Source: Enchytraeus crypticus
Lineage: Eukaryota; Annelida; Clitellata; Enchytraeida; Enchytraeidae
DNA: 64,000 nucleotides
Reading direction: 5' to 3'
Assembly (NCBI GenBank): GCA_905160935.1
Contig: CAJHZI010000431.1
Span: forward strand, 2,008,001-2,072,000
In this document: positions 7,759 through 16,068 of the stretch, one piece after another
Position numbering within the stretch: the stretch's first letter is position 1
How the letters are laid out: every line of letters begins with the position of its first letter
The notes under the pieces: model-generated
Seen by the model: only the letters and a program-made list of their open reading frames with translations
Databases searched by the model: none
Told to the model about the DNA's origin: nothing
Made by a program: the position numbers and the translations under genes

Positions 7759-8637
7759 TTAAATTTTAAACTGGATATTTGAGAGAATTTCGAAATGGTT
7801 TTTATATATATCATCATATTTCCCCTTGGTGATTGCACCAATTCTTAGCAGTTCATCCAATATACCAACTGCGGTATTGTATGCTCCATTGTTTCCAGCT
7901 TCTAGAGCTGCAAGATTTTCCACCAGCAGATGGACCAATTGATCTGGATTTTCATAGTGTACAACTTGATCTCCTTTTGGTCTACCTCGTCCACGTTTTT
8001 GTTTACCTGCAGGCATTACAAGTTTTCTCTTCTTCTTAAGTCCTTCTCCGACGAGTTCACTCCCTGCTTTTACCTTAGTCAATATGCTCTTGTATTTTTC
8101 CAGTGTTTTCTGTTGAGACTCGCATATCGTTTTCTCAGCTGGAGTCTTTTTACTGTTGTTTCCTAAAAACTGCCCTATTCGTCTATTATGCGTTTGAATC
8201 TCCTTTAATGTTGCTTCAATTTCATTATTTTTATAGACTTCACTTGGAAGTTTCAGGTCGAGTAGATCTAGATTCTCTCGATCACTTTCATTGAGATTCC
8301 TGTCTAAATTAATAATTAAAGGATCCCTCCTTGGTGTGGATTCACGTTCAGGAATAGGTGAATCATAAAATGGCATTGCCTGTATAGCCTCTCTCTGATC
8401 ATTTGAACGCATCAATTGATTAGTAAAGGGAACTAAAATATCACTCAAGTTTTGTTTGTTGTCGACAATCTTTTGTTCTAGAATTTGAGCCGTTTCCTTT
8501 GTAGTGTCGATTAACGGTTTGAATAACTTTGCTTGACTCTCATATGACTGTTGATTGCCTAGTTTCTCATTCAGAAACATTTGTTTGACTTCGTTCTTGG
8601 CCTTGTTATACCGGTTAATATCAAACTCCACCATCAT
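7759..8637 (-). CDS. Minor virion protein with AT-hook, function unknown
   Basis: The ORF encodes 292 residues. The N-terminal half is helical and charged with coiled-coil character (IDTTKETAQILEQKIVDNKQ). Around 195-222 there is a basic segment with an AT-hook core, KRGRGRPKG, and a conserved C-terminal block (DQLVHLLVENLAALEAGNNG...ILDELLRIGAI) that I recall from Polinton-type genomes without a proven function. LVGEG near 195 fits the adenain cleavage pattern (M/I/L)xGx-G, suggesting processing by the element's protease. A DNA-binding core or minor capsid role is inferred. The ATG follows TAATAAA. Confidence 0.72.
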   Translation of the reverse strand: MMVEFDINRYNKAKNEVKQMFLNEKLGNQQSYESQAKLFKPLIDTTKETAQILEQKIVDNKQNLSDILVPFTNQLMRSNDQREAIQAMPFYDSPIPERESTPRRDPLIINLDRNLNESDRENLDLLDLKLPSEVYKNNEIEATLKEIQTHNRRIGQFLGNNSKKTPAEKTICESQQKTLEKYKSILTKVKAGSELVGEGLKKKRKLVMPAGKQKRGRGRPKGDQVVHYENPDQLVHLLVENLAALEAGNNGAYNTAVGILDELLRIGAITKGKYDDIYKNHFEILSNIQFKI

Positions 8638-8654
8638 TTTATTACATACATATA

Positions 8655-8790
8655 TTTATTTATTAGGTATTTTTAGGTGTATTATTAGGTATTTTTATGT
8701 ATTATTAGGTATTTTTATGTATTATTAGGTATTTTTAGATATTATTAGGTATTATTAGGTACTATTAGGTATTATTAGATATTTTTCAGG
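8655..8790. repeat. TTATTAGGTATTTTTA-type minisatellite at the ATPase 3' end
   Basis: About six imperfect units of roughly 20 bp (TTATTAGGTATTTTTATGTA), shortening to TATTAGGTAT units, fill the space between the 292-residue gene and the ATPase. They also encode the last codons and stop of the ATPase. Confidence 0.85.
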
Positions 8791-9483
8791 TATGTACATT
8801 GCATTGTAATTTAACAAATATCTACCACATTCAGGTTCCTCCCACAGATTTACAACAACGTAACCGTGCTTATTCATCCAAGCTTCATTACATATTTTTT
8901 CAAACTCTTCAAATGACATATCACCACTTACGTGAGTGTCATAGAAATATTTAAGCGATTTTTTATCGTGTCGAAATAGAATAAAAATATTAGCATTTTG
9001 TCGAATTCCATGTTTTTTCAGCTTATGAATGCTCTGACATAAATAGAATACATTCGCATTATTATGTCGACCTTGACAGAAGTAATCTGTCATATCTTTC
9101 TGATTTTCATTCATGACGTCATCAAATATTACAATATGTGTTTTATTTCTATCGAGTTCAGAAGGGTGAACTATTCCATCATCTGGGTTGTGAAAAGTAA
9201 CAATATCTTGACTTGTTTTAGACTTCTTCCTTGATTCATCATTACAATCCCGAAGGAATTTATACGCGTCTTGATCGGGTGTCATTGTGTACACCATCAT
9301 ATCATCATAGTACACTAATTTTTTCATAATGAAGTTCATCATTAGATTTGTCTTGCCACAACCGGTGCTGCCAGCTAGTATCATAAATATATTTTTAGGA
9401 AATATATCGTGATGCTTGCTCTCATAGTTGCTACCGTAAATTTTTTGATAAATTTTCGAATAGTTAGTATTCAAGTCTATCAT
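8755..9483 (-). CDS. Packaging ATPase, FtsK/HerA (A32-like) family
   Basis: The ORF encodes 242 residues. Walker A GSTGCGKTN lies at about 38-46 and Walker B THIVIFDD at about 114-121, followed by NENQKDMTDYFCQGRHNNANVFYLCQS in the sensor region, as in genome-packaging ATPases of Polintons, virophages and large DNA viruses. It would pump DNA into the preformed capsid. The length is usual for the family and the frame is intact. The start follows CATAAAA. The C-terminal codons run into the minisatellite, which may have altered the last few residues. Confidence 0.92.
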   Translation of the reverse strand: MIDLNTNYSKIYQKIYGSNYESKHHDIFPKNIFMILAGSTGCGKTNLMMNFIMKKLVYYDDMMVYTMTPDQDAYKFLRDCNDESRKKSKTSQDIVTFHNPDDGIVHPSELDRNKTHIVIFDDVMNENQKDMTDYFCQGRHNNANVFYLCQSIHKLKKHGIRQNANIFILFRHDKKSLKYFYDTHVSGDMSFEEFEKICNEAWMNKHGYVVVNLWEEPECGRYLLNYNAMYIPEKYLIIPNST

Positions 9484-9499
9484 TTTTATGTAGTAGTTA

Positions 9500-9955
9500 T
9501 TATTTTAAATTGTTTCTTTCGTATAATTCATCTAATACATCCTTGAATAGACTCCCATTGTTCAGTTTATATAGCACGTAAATACAGTAATGACCGCAGA
9601 TGACTTCGTTTGGTGCTTGAATTTTAAAAGTGTTAAAATAATTTTCCTTTCCTTTACAATAATGTTGAACTTCTGATGGAGGTATGAAGCCGTAACTATC
9701 AAAATATAGACATTTGCCATTCTTACTATAAAGAAATACCCAATGGGTCCCGTTCCCTTCGCTGTCATCAATATTAAGAATTAAACTTTCGTTATTACTA
9801 ACTGATCCCTTTAGCTCATCTCGCATGAATACACCTTTGAAATTTTTTACATTTAGCTCTTTACATTTTTTTATTATATCAAAGTTGCTTAGCGGTTTAA
9901 GAGATTTGAATGAGTTTAAAAATTGGGGGAAGTTTATGCCTCCCCCTGTCTTTCT
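9500..9955 (-). CDS. Adenain-like cysteine protease (PRO), entered by -1 frameshift
   Basis: This is a maturation protease of the adenovirus C5 type. With the internal Met at 9826 as 1, the catalytic residues are His28 (GTHWV), Asp43 (YFDS), Gln70 (KIQ) and Cys76 (ICGHYC). The first in-frame ATG at 9826 falls inside the conserved GVF-M-RDEL block, too late for a complete enzyme: about 43 further residues of recognisable protease N-terminus, including LSNFDIIKKC, lie upstream in the same frame with no ATG. That frame opens exactly at a slippery site near the end of the upstream ORF. I infer translation as a fusion with the pVI-like protein. It also lacks the TAAAATG start motif of its neighbours. 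Confidence 0.88.
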   Translation of the reverse strand, partial: RKTGGGINFPQFLNSFKSLKPLSNFDIIKKCKELNVKNFKGVFMRDELKGSVSNNESLILNIDDSEGNGTHWVFLYSKNGKCLYFDSYGFIPPSEVQHYCKGKENYFNTFKIQAPNEVICGHYCIYVLYKLNNGSLFKDVLDELYERNNLK

Positions 9956-9961
9956 AAAAAA
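9925..9961 (-). promoter_or_regulatory. Putative programmed -1 ribosomal frameshift signal (pVI-like protein to protease)
   Basis: Seen: the heptamer T TTT TTA at 9961-9955, in the correct phase of the upstream ORF (GTT TTT TTA). An 8-nt spacer follows, then a stem of eight pairs (9946-9939 with 9925-9932; GGGGGAGG against CTTCCCCC, one G-U) with a 6-nt loop. The zero frame stops six codons after the heptamer, while the -1 frame runs straight into protease. Known: U UUU UUA is the HIV-1 gag-pol slippery sequence. Confidence 0.8.
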
Positions 9962-10506
9962 ACTCCTGATCCACCTCTTTCCAAATACAATCCATTACCC
10001 CACTGAGCTCCTTTCAAATTCTTGACGCATCCACCGAGTCCAAATTTCTTCAACGCATTTGATAGCGTTTTACCTATAACGGGGATTGGAGCTATTGCGT
10101 CGCTGATTAAGCCTGCGCCGAGTTGTTGCTTGGTTATGTTTTCCAATTCTTGATTATGTCTCTTCAATTCATTTGTCTGTCTAGTCGAATTCACTGCCGA
10201 GCTAATTCCACCTGCCAATCCACCTATAGCTCCCACGATGGCGGGAATGGCTGCTGCCAACAACGGCAGAAATCTTCCATTCTTTTCCATGTACTTTAAT
10301 TGTGCTCTACTCAGACACAATTCTATTCCAGATGTAGCCTTTTTAATTTTATTAATTTGAGTTTGGGTGAGAGGAAGATTCGTATTACCCGACAAATTCT
10401 TTTTTAATATTCGTATTTTAACCTCTCTATCATGATCGCACGCGCTCTTTAGTTTTTGGACCTGACCTTTAGTCAACGTTACACCGTAGTTTGTATACTT
10501 TGACAT
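9934..10506 (-). CDS. pVI-like hydrophobic virion protein upstream of protease
   Basis: The ORF encodes 190 residues. The N-terminus has a motif repeated among Polinton/adintovirus proteins (YGVTLTKGQVQKLK...LPLTQTQINKIKKA). It is followed by a strongly hydrophobic Ala/Gly-rich helix (about 79-106) and a second one (GAGLISDAIAPIPVIGKTL), ending with GNGLYLERGGSG repeats. LAGGI fits an adenain cleavage pattern. Hydrophobic or amphipathic content and adjacency to protease suggest a counterpart of adenovirus pVI, a membrane-lytic cement protein and protease cofactor; this is inference. The ATG follows TATATAAAA. A -1 slippery site near the end links it to protease. Confidence 0.72.
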   Translation of the reverse strand: MSKYTNYGVTLTKGQVQKLKSACDHDREVKIRILKKNLSGNTNLPLTQTQINKIKKATSGIELCLSRAQLKYMEKNGRFLPLLAAAIPAIVGAIGGLAGGISSAVNSTRQTNELKRHNQELENITKQQLGAGLISDAIAPIPVIGKTLSNALKKFGLGGCVKNLKGAQWGNGLYLERGGSGVFLERQGEA

Positions 10507-10537
10507 TTTTATATAACATTTAAATTTTTATTATAAA
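10507..10537. promoter_or_regulatory. Divergent promoter between pVI-like and fibre-like genes
   Basis: Only 31 bp separate two divergent ATGs, and each reads TATA-like sequence directly into its ATG (TATATAAAAATG on minus, ATTATAAAATG on plus). This places the core promoter within tens of bases of the start codon for both genes. Confidence 0.6.
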
Positions 10538-11734
10538 ATGAGTACTATATCGAAAACTGGTGGCAAATCGCATTCAACAACTGGTGATTTGATGGAGCAT
10601 GTAGACTCAGTTTTCAGACCAATTGTCAAGCTTGTTGATAGACTCGACAGTACAAAAGTTGACAAATCTGGAGGAGATATCACTGGAGACATTAATATGA
10701 GCAACAATAGAATTTTCAATGTTAAGCAACCTCCAGAAAGTGATTTGGATGTCGTTACAAAGGGGTACTGCGATCGTTATGTTAACCAATTTGGACAAAA
10801 TTTAAGAGTAGGTATCCTAAAAGAAGTAGAACAAAACGTAGTTGCTAATGACATTGCTCTACAAAAAAATATTCATACGAAACTCAGTGTGAATGGTGGT
10901 TCAATGAATGGAGATGTTGATATGAGCAACAATAGAATTTTCAATGTTAAGCAACCTCCAGAAAGTGATTTGGATGTCGTTACAAAGAGGTACTGCGATA
11001 GTTTTGTTAACGAATTTGGACAAAATTTAAGATTAGATATCTTAAAGGATGTAGAACGAGATGTTGTTGCTAATGACATTGCTCTACAAAAAAATATTGA
11101 TATGAAACTCAGTGTTAATGGTGGTTCATTGAATGGAGATGTTGATATGAAGCATAATTTAATTTTTAATGTTGGTTTCCCCAGTCAAACATTTGATGTG
11201 GTAAACAAGAAGTATCTACAGATTGCTAGCATGAAAGATAATGTTGATTTTAAGAAATTAATGGCTATTTGTTTTCATCTTTTAGCTATTATGACAAAAT
11301 ATTCTGGGGAACTAAGCGAAATCAATAATTACAGGAAAGAATTTCAAAGAAAATATACATATTTGGAAAATATTAACTCGATACATATGAAATTGTATAA
11401 TGGCGAAGAAATTCATTCTGACGTGGGAGGAATTCTTTCACCGTTTACTACTGATTTGAAATGTTTACTTTTAACAATAATTGAAAAACTACCGAGAAAT
11501 ATGTTTAGTGACTTGGAAATAACTCTAGGTCGCGCTAATTTAATAGCAACACCTGAAGAGGATACACCTTTATTGAAAATTAGGCAATTTATTTCAAAAC
11601 TTGTAAGAGATCTAGATCCAGATCGAAAGAAATCAGACTTGAAATTAATATTACGAAAATATTTAACGTTTGTTGGTTTAGGATTTCATTACGTTTCAGA
11701 TTCTCTACTAATGAGGTTTGTGATGGAAGTGTAG
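10538..11734 (+). CDS. Fibre-like repeat protein resembling phage tail fibres
   Basis: The ORF encodes 398 residues. Three repeats (about 46-120, 121-195, 196-235) start with GGD-x-TGD-x-NM-x-NNRIFNV-x-x-P and end with DVVTK-x-YCD, the pattern of short repeats in phage tail-fibre and baseplate proteins (GGxMTGxLxM...I..LxxP...DAATKxYVD). Repeats one and two are almost identical at DNA level over a 225-bp period. Between the repeats are heptad-like segments consistent with a trimeric shaft. The C-terminal 160 residues are unique and could form the head. I infer a host-attachment fibre. It is transcribed opposite to the capsid genes from a divergent TATAAAATG start. Confidence 0.72.
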   Translation: MSTISKTGGKSHSTTGDLMEHVDSVFRPIVKLVDRLDSTKVDKSGGDITGDINMSNNRIFNVKQPPESDLDVVTKGYCDRYVNQFGQNLRVGILKEVEQNVVANDIALQKNIHTKLSVNGGSMNGDVDMSNNRIFNVKQPPESDLDVVTKRYCDSFVNEFGQNLRLDILKDVERDVVANDIALQKNIDMKLSVNGGSLNGDVDMKHNLIFNVGFPSQTFDVVNKKYLQIASMKDNVDFKKLMAICFHLLAIMTKYSGELSEINNYRKEFQRKYTYLENINSIHMKLYNGEEIHSDVGGILSPFTTDLKCLLLTIIEKLPRNMFSDLEITLGRANLIATPEEDTPLLKIRQFISKLVRDLDPDRKKSDLKLILRKYLTFVGLGFHYVSDSLLMRFVMEV

Positions 11735-11782
11735 CCGTAAATTGCGATATTTAAATTCGTTAATAAATGTATTAACAAATTT

Positions 11783-12187
11783 TTATGTAAATTCAGAAAT
11801 AATCTGATTATAGGCTGCCTCAGCAAGATTTCCGTTACAGGAGACAACAAAGTCAAATCTTTCATTAAGTTTATTTAGTTTTTCAATTTCTGTATTTAGT
11901 TTATTACTTTTAGCTTGAAAATTAAATTTATTGGCGAAGGCTGTCAATATACCGCTTGAAGTGGATAACACTATTATAGCAACGGGTGGAATTACAACAG
12001 CTGTAGCAGTTGCAGCTAGCACTGCGGAAATTACGATCGAAGCCACCGCGGTAGTGTAGGAAAGTGTTTTTACAATCTTTCGCTTTTTCTTTAGTTTTTT
12101 AACAACTGTTTGCCTTTCTTCAAGCTTTCTAATTAAAAATGCTTTCAGTTTACTTGAAAGCGTAGTACCATCAACGGTGTCTAACAT
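11783..12187 (-). CDS. Small membrane protein with long hydrophobic hairpin
   Basis: I choose the ATG at 12187 (MLDTVDG...), preceded by AATAAA as in the element's other genes, rather than the in-frame ATG at 12223. The product is about 134 residues. A basic N-terminal part (KKLKKKRKIVK) is followed by some 45 hydrophobic residues with a Pro-Pro turn (SIVISAVLAATATAVVIPP then VAIIVLSTSSGIL), probably two membrane spans, then a charged coiled-coil segment (NKLNTEIEKLNKLNERF). I do not recognise a family. A role in membrane interaction of the virion is possible. Confidence 0.6.
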   Translation of the reverse strand: MLDTVDGTTLSSKLKAFLIRKLEERQTVVKKLKKKRKIVKTLSYTTAVASIVISAVLAATATAVVIPPVAIIVLSTSSGILTAFANKFNFQAKSNKLNTEIEKLNKLNERFDFVVSCNGNLAEAAYNQIISEFT

Positions 12188-12300
12188 TTTATTATTTGCA
12201 ATTATTATTTTAACATAAAACATTTACAAACGAGAAAATTATTTGTTTATTGTTTGTAAATTTTGAATTTTATTTAAATATTTTTTCTTACATATATAAA

Positions 12301-12789
12301 ATGAAATACTCGGCCGCCGAATTGAGACAAATGTTGATCGATGCTGAAATCACACCAGCTCTACGTGCTGGAAAAACAGTGTTGTTGTTTATGACTTTTG
12401 AAAATGGACTTTTGAAGAGAGAAGAAGTGTTTCCTCCAAAGGATGAAGATACGACAACAAGAAAGAGAGGAAGACCTAGAAAATATCCACTAAAAGAGGT
12501 TGATCCACAAAATGAAGAAGACAAACCTAGAAGAGCAAGAGGAAGACCAAGAAAATATCCACTAAAAGAGGTTCAACCAAAAAAGATTATAGACCAGAGG
12601 CATGAGTACTTGAGAGGTATAAGAAATAACCCTAAACCTGTCAGATATGAAAATAATGAAACTGGAGAAGTTAAAGAATTTAAGTCTTTATATGAAGCTG
12701 TTAAAAAAACTAAACGCAGTGTATTATTCTTTAAAAGAAACAATGGAGAGATTGTTAATGGATGTCATAAATATACAATCATTGAATGA
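12301..12789 (+). CDS. AT-hook DNA-binding protein with C-terminal nuclease-associated-type motif
   Basis: I choose the ATG at 12301, directly after CATATATAAA, not the in-frame ATG at 12250. The product is 162 residues. Two AT-hooks occur as near-identical repeats, RKRGRPRKYPLKEV (about 55-68) and RARGRPRKYPLKEV (about 79-92), implying minor-groove binding to A+T-rich DNA. The C-terminus (GEVKEFKSLYEAVKKTKRS...NGCHKYTI) resembles the small helix-turn-helix repeats (NUMOD/IENR type) seen beside phage and viral homing nucleases; this is a weak resemblance. It may organise or regulate the element's A+T-rich DNA. Confidence 0.7.
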   Translation: MKYSAAELRQMLIDAEITPALRAGKTVLLFMTFENGLLKREEVFPPKDEDTTTRKRGRPRKYPLKEVDPQNEEDKPRRARGRPRKYPLKEVQPKKIIDQRHEYLRGIRNNPKPVRYENNETGEVKEFKSLYEAVKKTKRSVLFFKRNNGEIVNGCHKYTIIE

Positions 12790-13336
12790 ATGCTTCAATA
12801 GTATATTTACTATTAAGACAGGCTGTGACCATAATTGTGCTGATGAAACAATGGTTATCATACTTTCAGTACATACGTTGATGACAAGGCTAATATATAT
12901 ATAAGCTTAGGTATCAAGGCTAAAGATGCCTGTTGAAATGATTTTGTCTCTGCCTTGTGGATGAAATGATGTGAATTGAAATCGTTTTTGTCCTCGTGAG
13001 CTGTGGGCGTGCTTGATTTTACGCTTGTGTGTTAGATTATTGATAGGCAAGGCTATGCTTCAATTGCAATGGTGTAAATTTTAAGGCAGAAAATAGAAAT
13101 GAGCAAGACTCAAGGCATGTCTGTGCTTAATATTCATGGAACATTTATGCATCAAGGCTAAAATAGAATTTAGCTATGTTTTAAGGCTATTCTATTTTAG
13201 CCTTGAAATGATTAACGTTCATCTCAGTATGCTTAATCAAGGCAGGGCAAGGCTAAAAAGGAAATTTAGCTAGGTTTTAATCTTAGGTTGTGCTTAAAAA
13301 TCATAATGTGCCAGCCCCCCAATAATCCTACTACTT
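12790..13336. repeat. AAGGCTA-rich region beyond the last Polinton gene, with an 18-bp inverted repeat
   Basis: There is no gene here. The motif CAAGGCTAA or AAGGCT recurs at least eight times. A perfect 18-bp inverted repeat lies at 13152-13169 and 13189-13206 (CAAGGCTAAAATAGAAT core) with a 19-nt loop. It is probably part of, or next to, the element's right terminal repeat. Confidence 0.5.
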
Positions 13337-13587
13337 GTGTTGATGTTGTTTAAATTTTGATTTTGCTTAAATCGTTGTGTATATAGCTTGCATTGTAACT
13401 AAGCTTTTTTATGAACGCCTCGTTGCGCAGTGGTGAAGAGCTTGCTTCTTGCATGAGAGGTCGCGGGTTCGAGACTGCGTAGCGATGTGAGTTTTTCTAT
13501 TCCAAGAGGCGAATAAAAACCTATCGTGTACACATGGTGGTATCAGGTCGATGGATAGCCGACCTTAATGTTCCATTTCCCATCTAG
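13337..13587 (+). repeat. tRNA-derived SINE, family 1, copy 1
   Basis: The copy has a box-A-like TGCGCAGTGG and a box-B-like GGGTTCGAGACT followed by a conserved body. The same 250-bp sequence recurs at 27184-27435, including about 75 bp upstream of the tRNA-like part. It marks host DNA to the right of the Polinton. Confidence 0.7.
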
Positions 13588-13984
13588 ATCCCTCCGTGTC
13601 GACCCTGAATAGGGATAAACTGTACGCTAAAAAGACGTTTTTTGTAATGATGCTTTTTATATTTGAAAGACTCTGCTTTCATCGTTGTTTTATCTGCCAT
13701 CCTTTTGCATTGTGACCTATCCAAGCGACTAATTTTAAATTAGACTTGACTTTGTTTCTCTCTATCACTCTCTCTCTCTCTCTCTCTCTTATATTGCACT
13801 GCTTAACCGATATCCATGCCATTTAACTCTTCCAATAAATTCTATCCTCAGCTTTCCTACTATCTCATATACGAGTTTGTTATCAAATCATCTCACATCC
13901 TGCATCCTGCTCTACCTCTAACTATTTTCTCTGTCATTCTTCCTTCTATAACATGCTTTAGCAAATCACCTATAATATGTCCTA
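13588..13984. other. No gene seen
   Basis: A+T-rich sequence with a short (TC)n run near 13766-13790. No coding or repeat identity recognised. Confidence 0.4.
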
Positions 13985-14690
13985 TCTAGCTTTTCTTGCT
14001 ATTCCATAACATATTTATTAACTGTATACCGACTCTCTCAAGAACTTCTTCGTTTATAATTTTGAGACACCAACTCTAAGTCTTTCTCCATAACCACATT
14101 AAATGCCTCCAGTTTCCTGATATTCTCTTTCTTTAACGTTACCGTTTTACTTCCGTAGCACTACGCGAGTGTCGTTCACACAAACGTTTTCACAATCTTT
14201 AACTTTTTGTTTATCATAAAAGCTTCTGTAAGAAGTTTTCCACTTTCCGAAAGTATTCTTTGACTGTTCAGTTCTTTATTTACATTTTGTTTCACACTTT
14301 CCTAATCTCACCATCCGTAATGGTGTGGCCCAGATATTTATAGCTTCTTACCTGTTCTAAGCGAATGTTTTTCAATGATATATTTGCATCTCTGCAACTC
14401 CTAGATAGTCTCATCACCTTTGTTTTTTATATTAATCTTCATGGTATACCTCAATGCCGTATCATTAAAACATCCGTAATCTTTTGCAACTTTACTTCAC
14501 TACTAGTCAGGATGCCTTGATCATCTACAAACCTCATATCTTTCAGTAATTTACCTCCAGTAACTATTCCTTCCTCAATATCTTCAATCGTCTCAATCAT
14601 TATAGCCTCTCCAATAAAGGTTGAATATATTGGTGAAATGCTACATCATTGTTCTACTCCGCCCCATTTCACTTCCTCTGAAAACTTGCT
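13985..14690 (-). pseudogene. LINE reverse transcriptase remnant, minus strand
   Basis: Conceptual reading of the minus strand in shifting frames gives an RT segment: YSTFIGEAIMIE, then RFVDDQGILTSS (the F-x-DD catalytic box with Val), then SLKNIRLEQVRSYKYLGHTITDGEI. This order is typical of RTE/R1-like non-LTR retrotransposons. Several stops and frameshifts show it is dead. Confidence 0.65.
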
Positions 14691-15184
14691 GAATTTTTGC
14701 TCTTGAATTCTGATTCATGTACAAATTTTAAGCCACACCTGCGTGTCCTACAAATCTGATTATACGTCACTGATCGAGCCTGTGCCTGTAGCCTATAAAA
14801 AAACTACCGGTATTGTCTGTTAGTCGCTTGTTTAACCTTTTGTTTTGTTTAAATTGATCTCTCTTTGGTGTTAGATTATTTTCAGATCCACCTTGTTGTT
14901 ATTTAATACATATTACAAGTAGGTCTTTTTATCTCGAGTTATTTGCTATTTTATATCTTTGTATGTATACTGTAGTAATTTTACCAATGTTGTGTCCGGG
15001 TTGCTTAAGAATTGACCGACCTTAGACTGTACTTGTCGCAAATGGCGTCAAAGCACTAAGATCCAAACCAACCTCAGAAAGGGTGTTCGGTTGTTGAGAG
15101 CCTAGGCTCCAGAAGTAGCTACAAAATTTTCTAAAGCGAATGGAAAAGTTGCTCTCCCCACAGAGAGGAGTGGAAAAAATCAAA

Positions 15185-15282
15185 GAGCTGGTAAAGCTAA
15201 GGTTTACGTCAGTTTCCTCTCTCGAAAGCGATGTCAGTGACGGTCGCGAACCCAGGATTTGAATCCCGCACAAACTGATTCG
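15185..15282 (-). repeat. tRNA-derived SINE, family 2, truncated copy
   Basis: The tail (AGCTGGTAAAGCTAAGG) and body up to the box B region of family 2 are present; the box A end is missing. Confidence 0.7.
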
Positions 15283-15366
15283 CAAAAAGAAGATCTATTC
15301 ATATCCCGACCCTAGCTAAACTGGGATTCAAGGGAAGAAGATAAAGACGAAGACGATGATGATGAT
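15283..15366 (+). repeat. LINE 3' end with (GAT)n tail
   Basis: The sequence matches the 3' ends of the fragments at 19290-19368 and 23577-23640 (CCCGACCCTAGCTAAACTGG, then GGGAAGA, then (GAT)n). It is a 5'-truncated insertion. Confidence 0.65.
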
Positions 15367-15399
15367 AACTATGTATATTTTTGAAAAAGTATGATATTG

Positions 15400-16060
15400 T
15401 GGCGGTCTTCGCCTGTATAACAGAGTGTAAAAGAAGAGGTTGTGATCGATTGGTCACGTGAGGGGAGGAAAAGAAAAGATGGCGGAGTATGTTTGTAAAA
15501 ATGACAACGTGTTGATCAAGAACAATTCTAATCTAGAATAGATTGTAACATTAATTGACAATTAATTAATTATATGTGTAACGATACTGGATAAGTCTAT
15601 AGAAATTAAGTTATGTTTGTATTAGAAATCGGAACAAGGCGATTGGTAGTGAGGCTGATCGATAGAAGTCGTTGAATTTCTTTAATTCTAGTGGTAAGAT
15701 ATATTGTTGCAGTCACGATAATCTACATGTATGTTCGATGCTCGTGATCGTCGAAATTTTAGTTCGCATAATAAAAGTTTAAAGGAGTGTAATACCTGCT
15801 TGTGTTGTCGTGAAACAATATAAATGCTATATATCTTTATATTGAGATAATCGATGGTCATAGAAATATTAGATTATTCCACAGTAATTAAGGGATTACC
15901 CAACTAAGATATTCCATCCGTTTCAGCAGACACCAGGTAGGTGAAGACGAGTACGTATAACTCTTAATCTTTAGATCAGATTGAACTGTCAACTTAAATT
16001 TGGCAAACATAACATATAGAGTGGTTCCACAGATACCCTACGTACTCAGCATCAGAACCG
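15400..16060 (+). other. Possible LTR/leader of a retroelement
   Basis: The stretch includes AATAAAAG near 15768 and precedes a gag-like open frame at 16069. No second LTR is visible, so identity as an LTR is speculative. Confidence 0.25.
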
Positions 16061-16068
16061 CCTAGAGC

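Larger units (their letters stand above)
1..12900. mobile_element. Polinton/Maverick (adintovirus-like) element, left end outside window
   Basis: The block holds the hallmark Polinton set: protein-primed PolB, RVE integrase with chromodomain, adenain-like protease, FtsK/A32-type packaging ATPase, double-jelly-roll capsid protein and penton protein, plus phospholipase A2, AT-hook and fibre-like genes. Gene density and lack of introns contrast sharply with the flanking DNA. The left terminal inverted repeat is not in the window. The right terminus must lie between the last gene (ends 12789) and the SINE starting near 13337, but I could not place it, because the partner repeat needed to recognise it is missing. 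Two in-frame stops (PolB, integrase) suggest a partly decayed copy. The right boundary given is approximate. Confidence 0.93.

Noticed and set aside
7743-7841. Penton protein starting at the ATG at 7841
   Set aside because: It would overlap the upstream gene, and the extra residues do not resemble penton N-termini; the ATG at 7742 has the start motif.
9500-9826. Protease starting at the ATG at 9826
   Set aside because: This ATG lies inside a conserved block and would remove about 40 residues of recognisable protease sequence; it also lacks the element's start motif.
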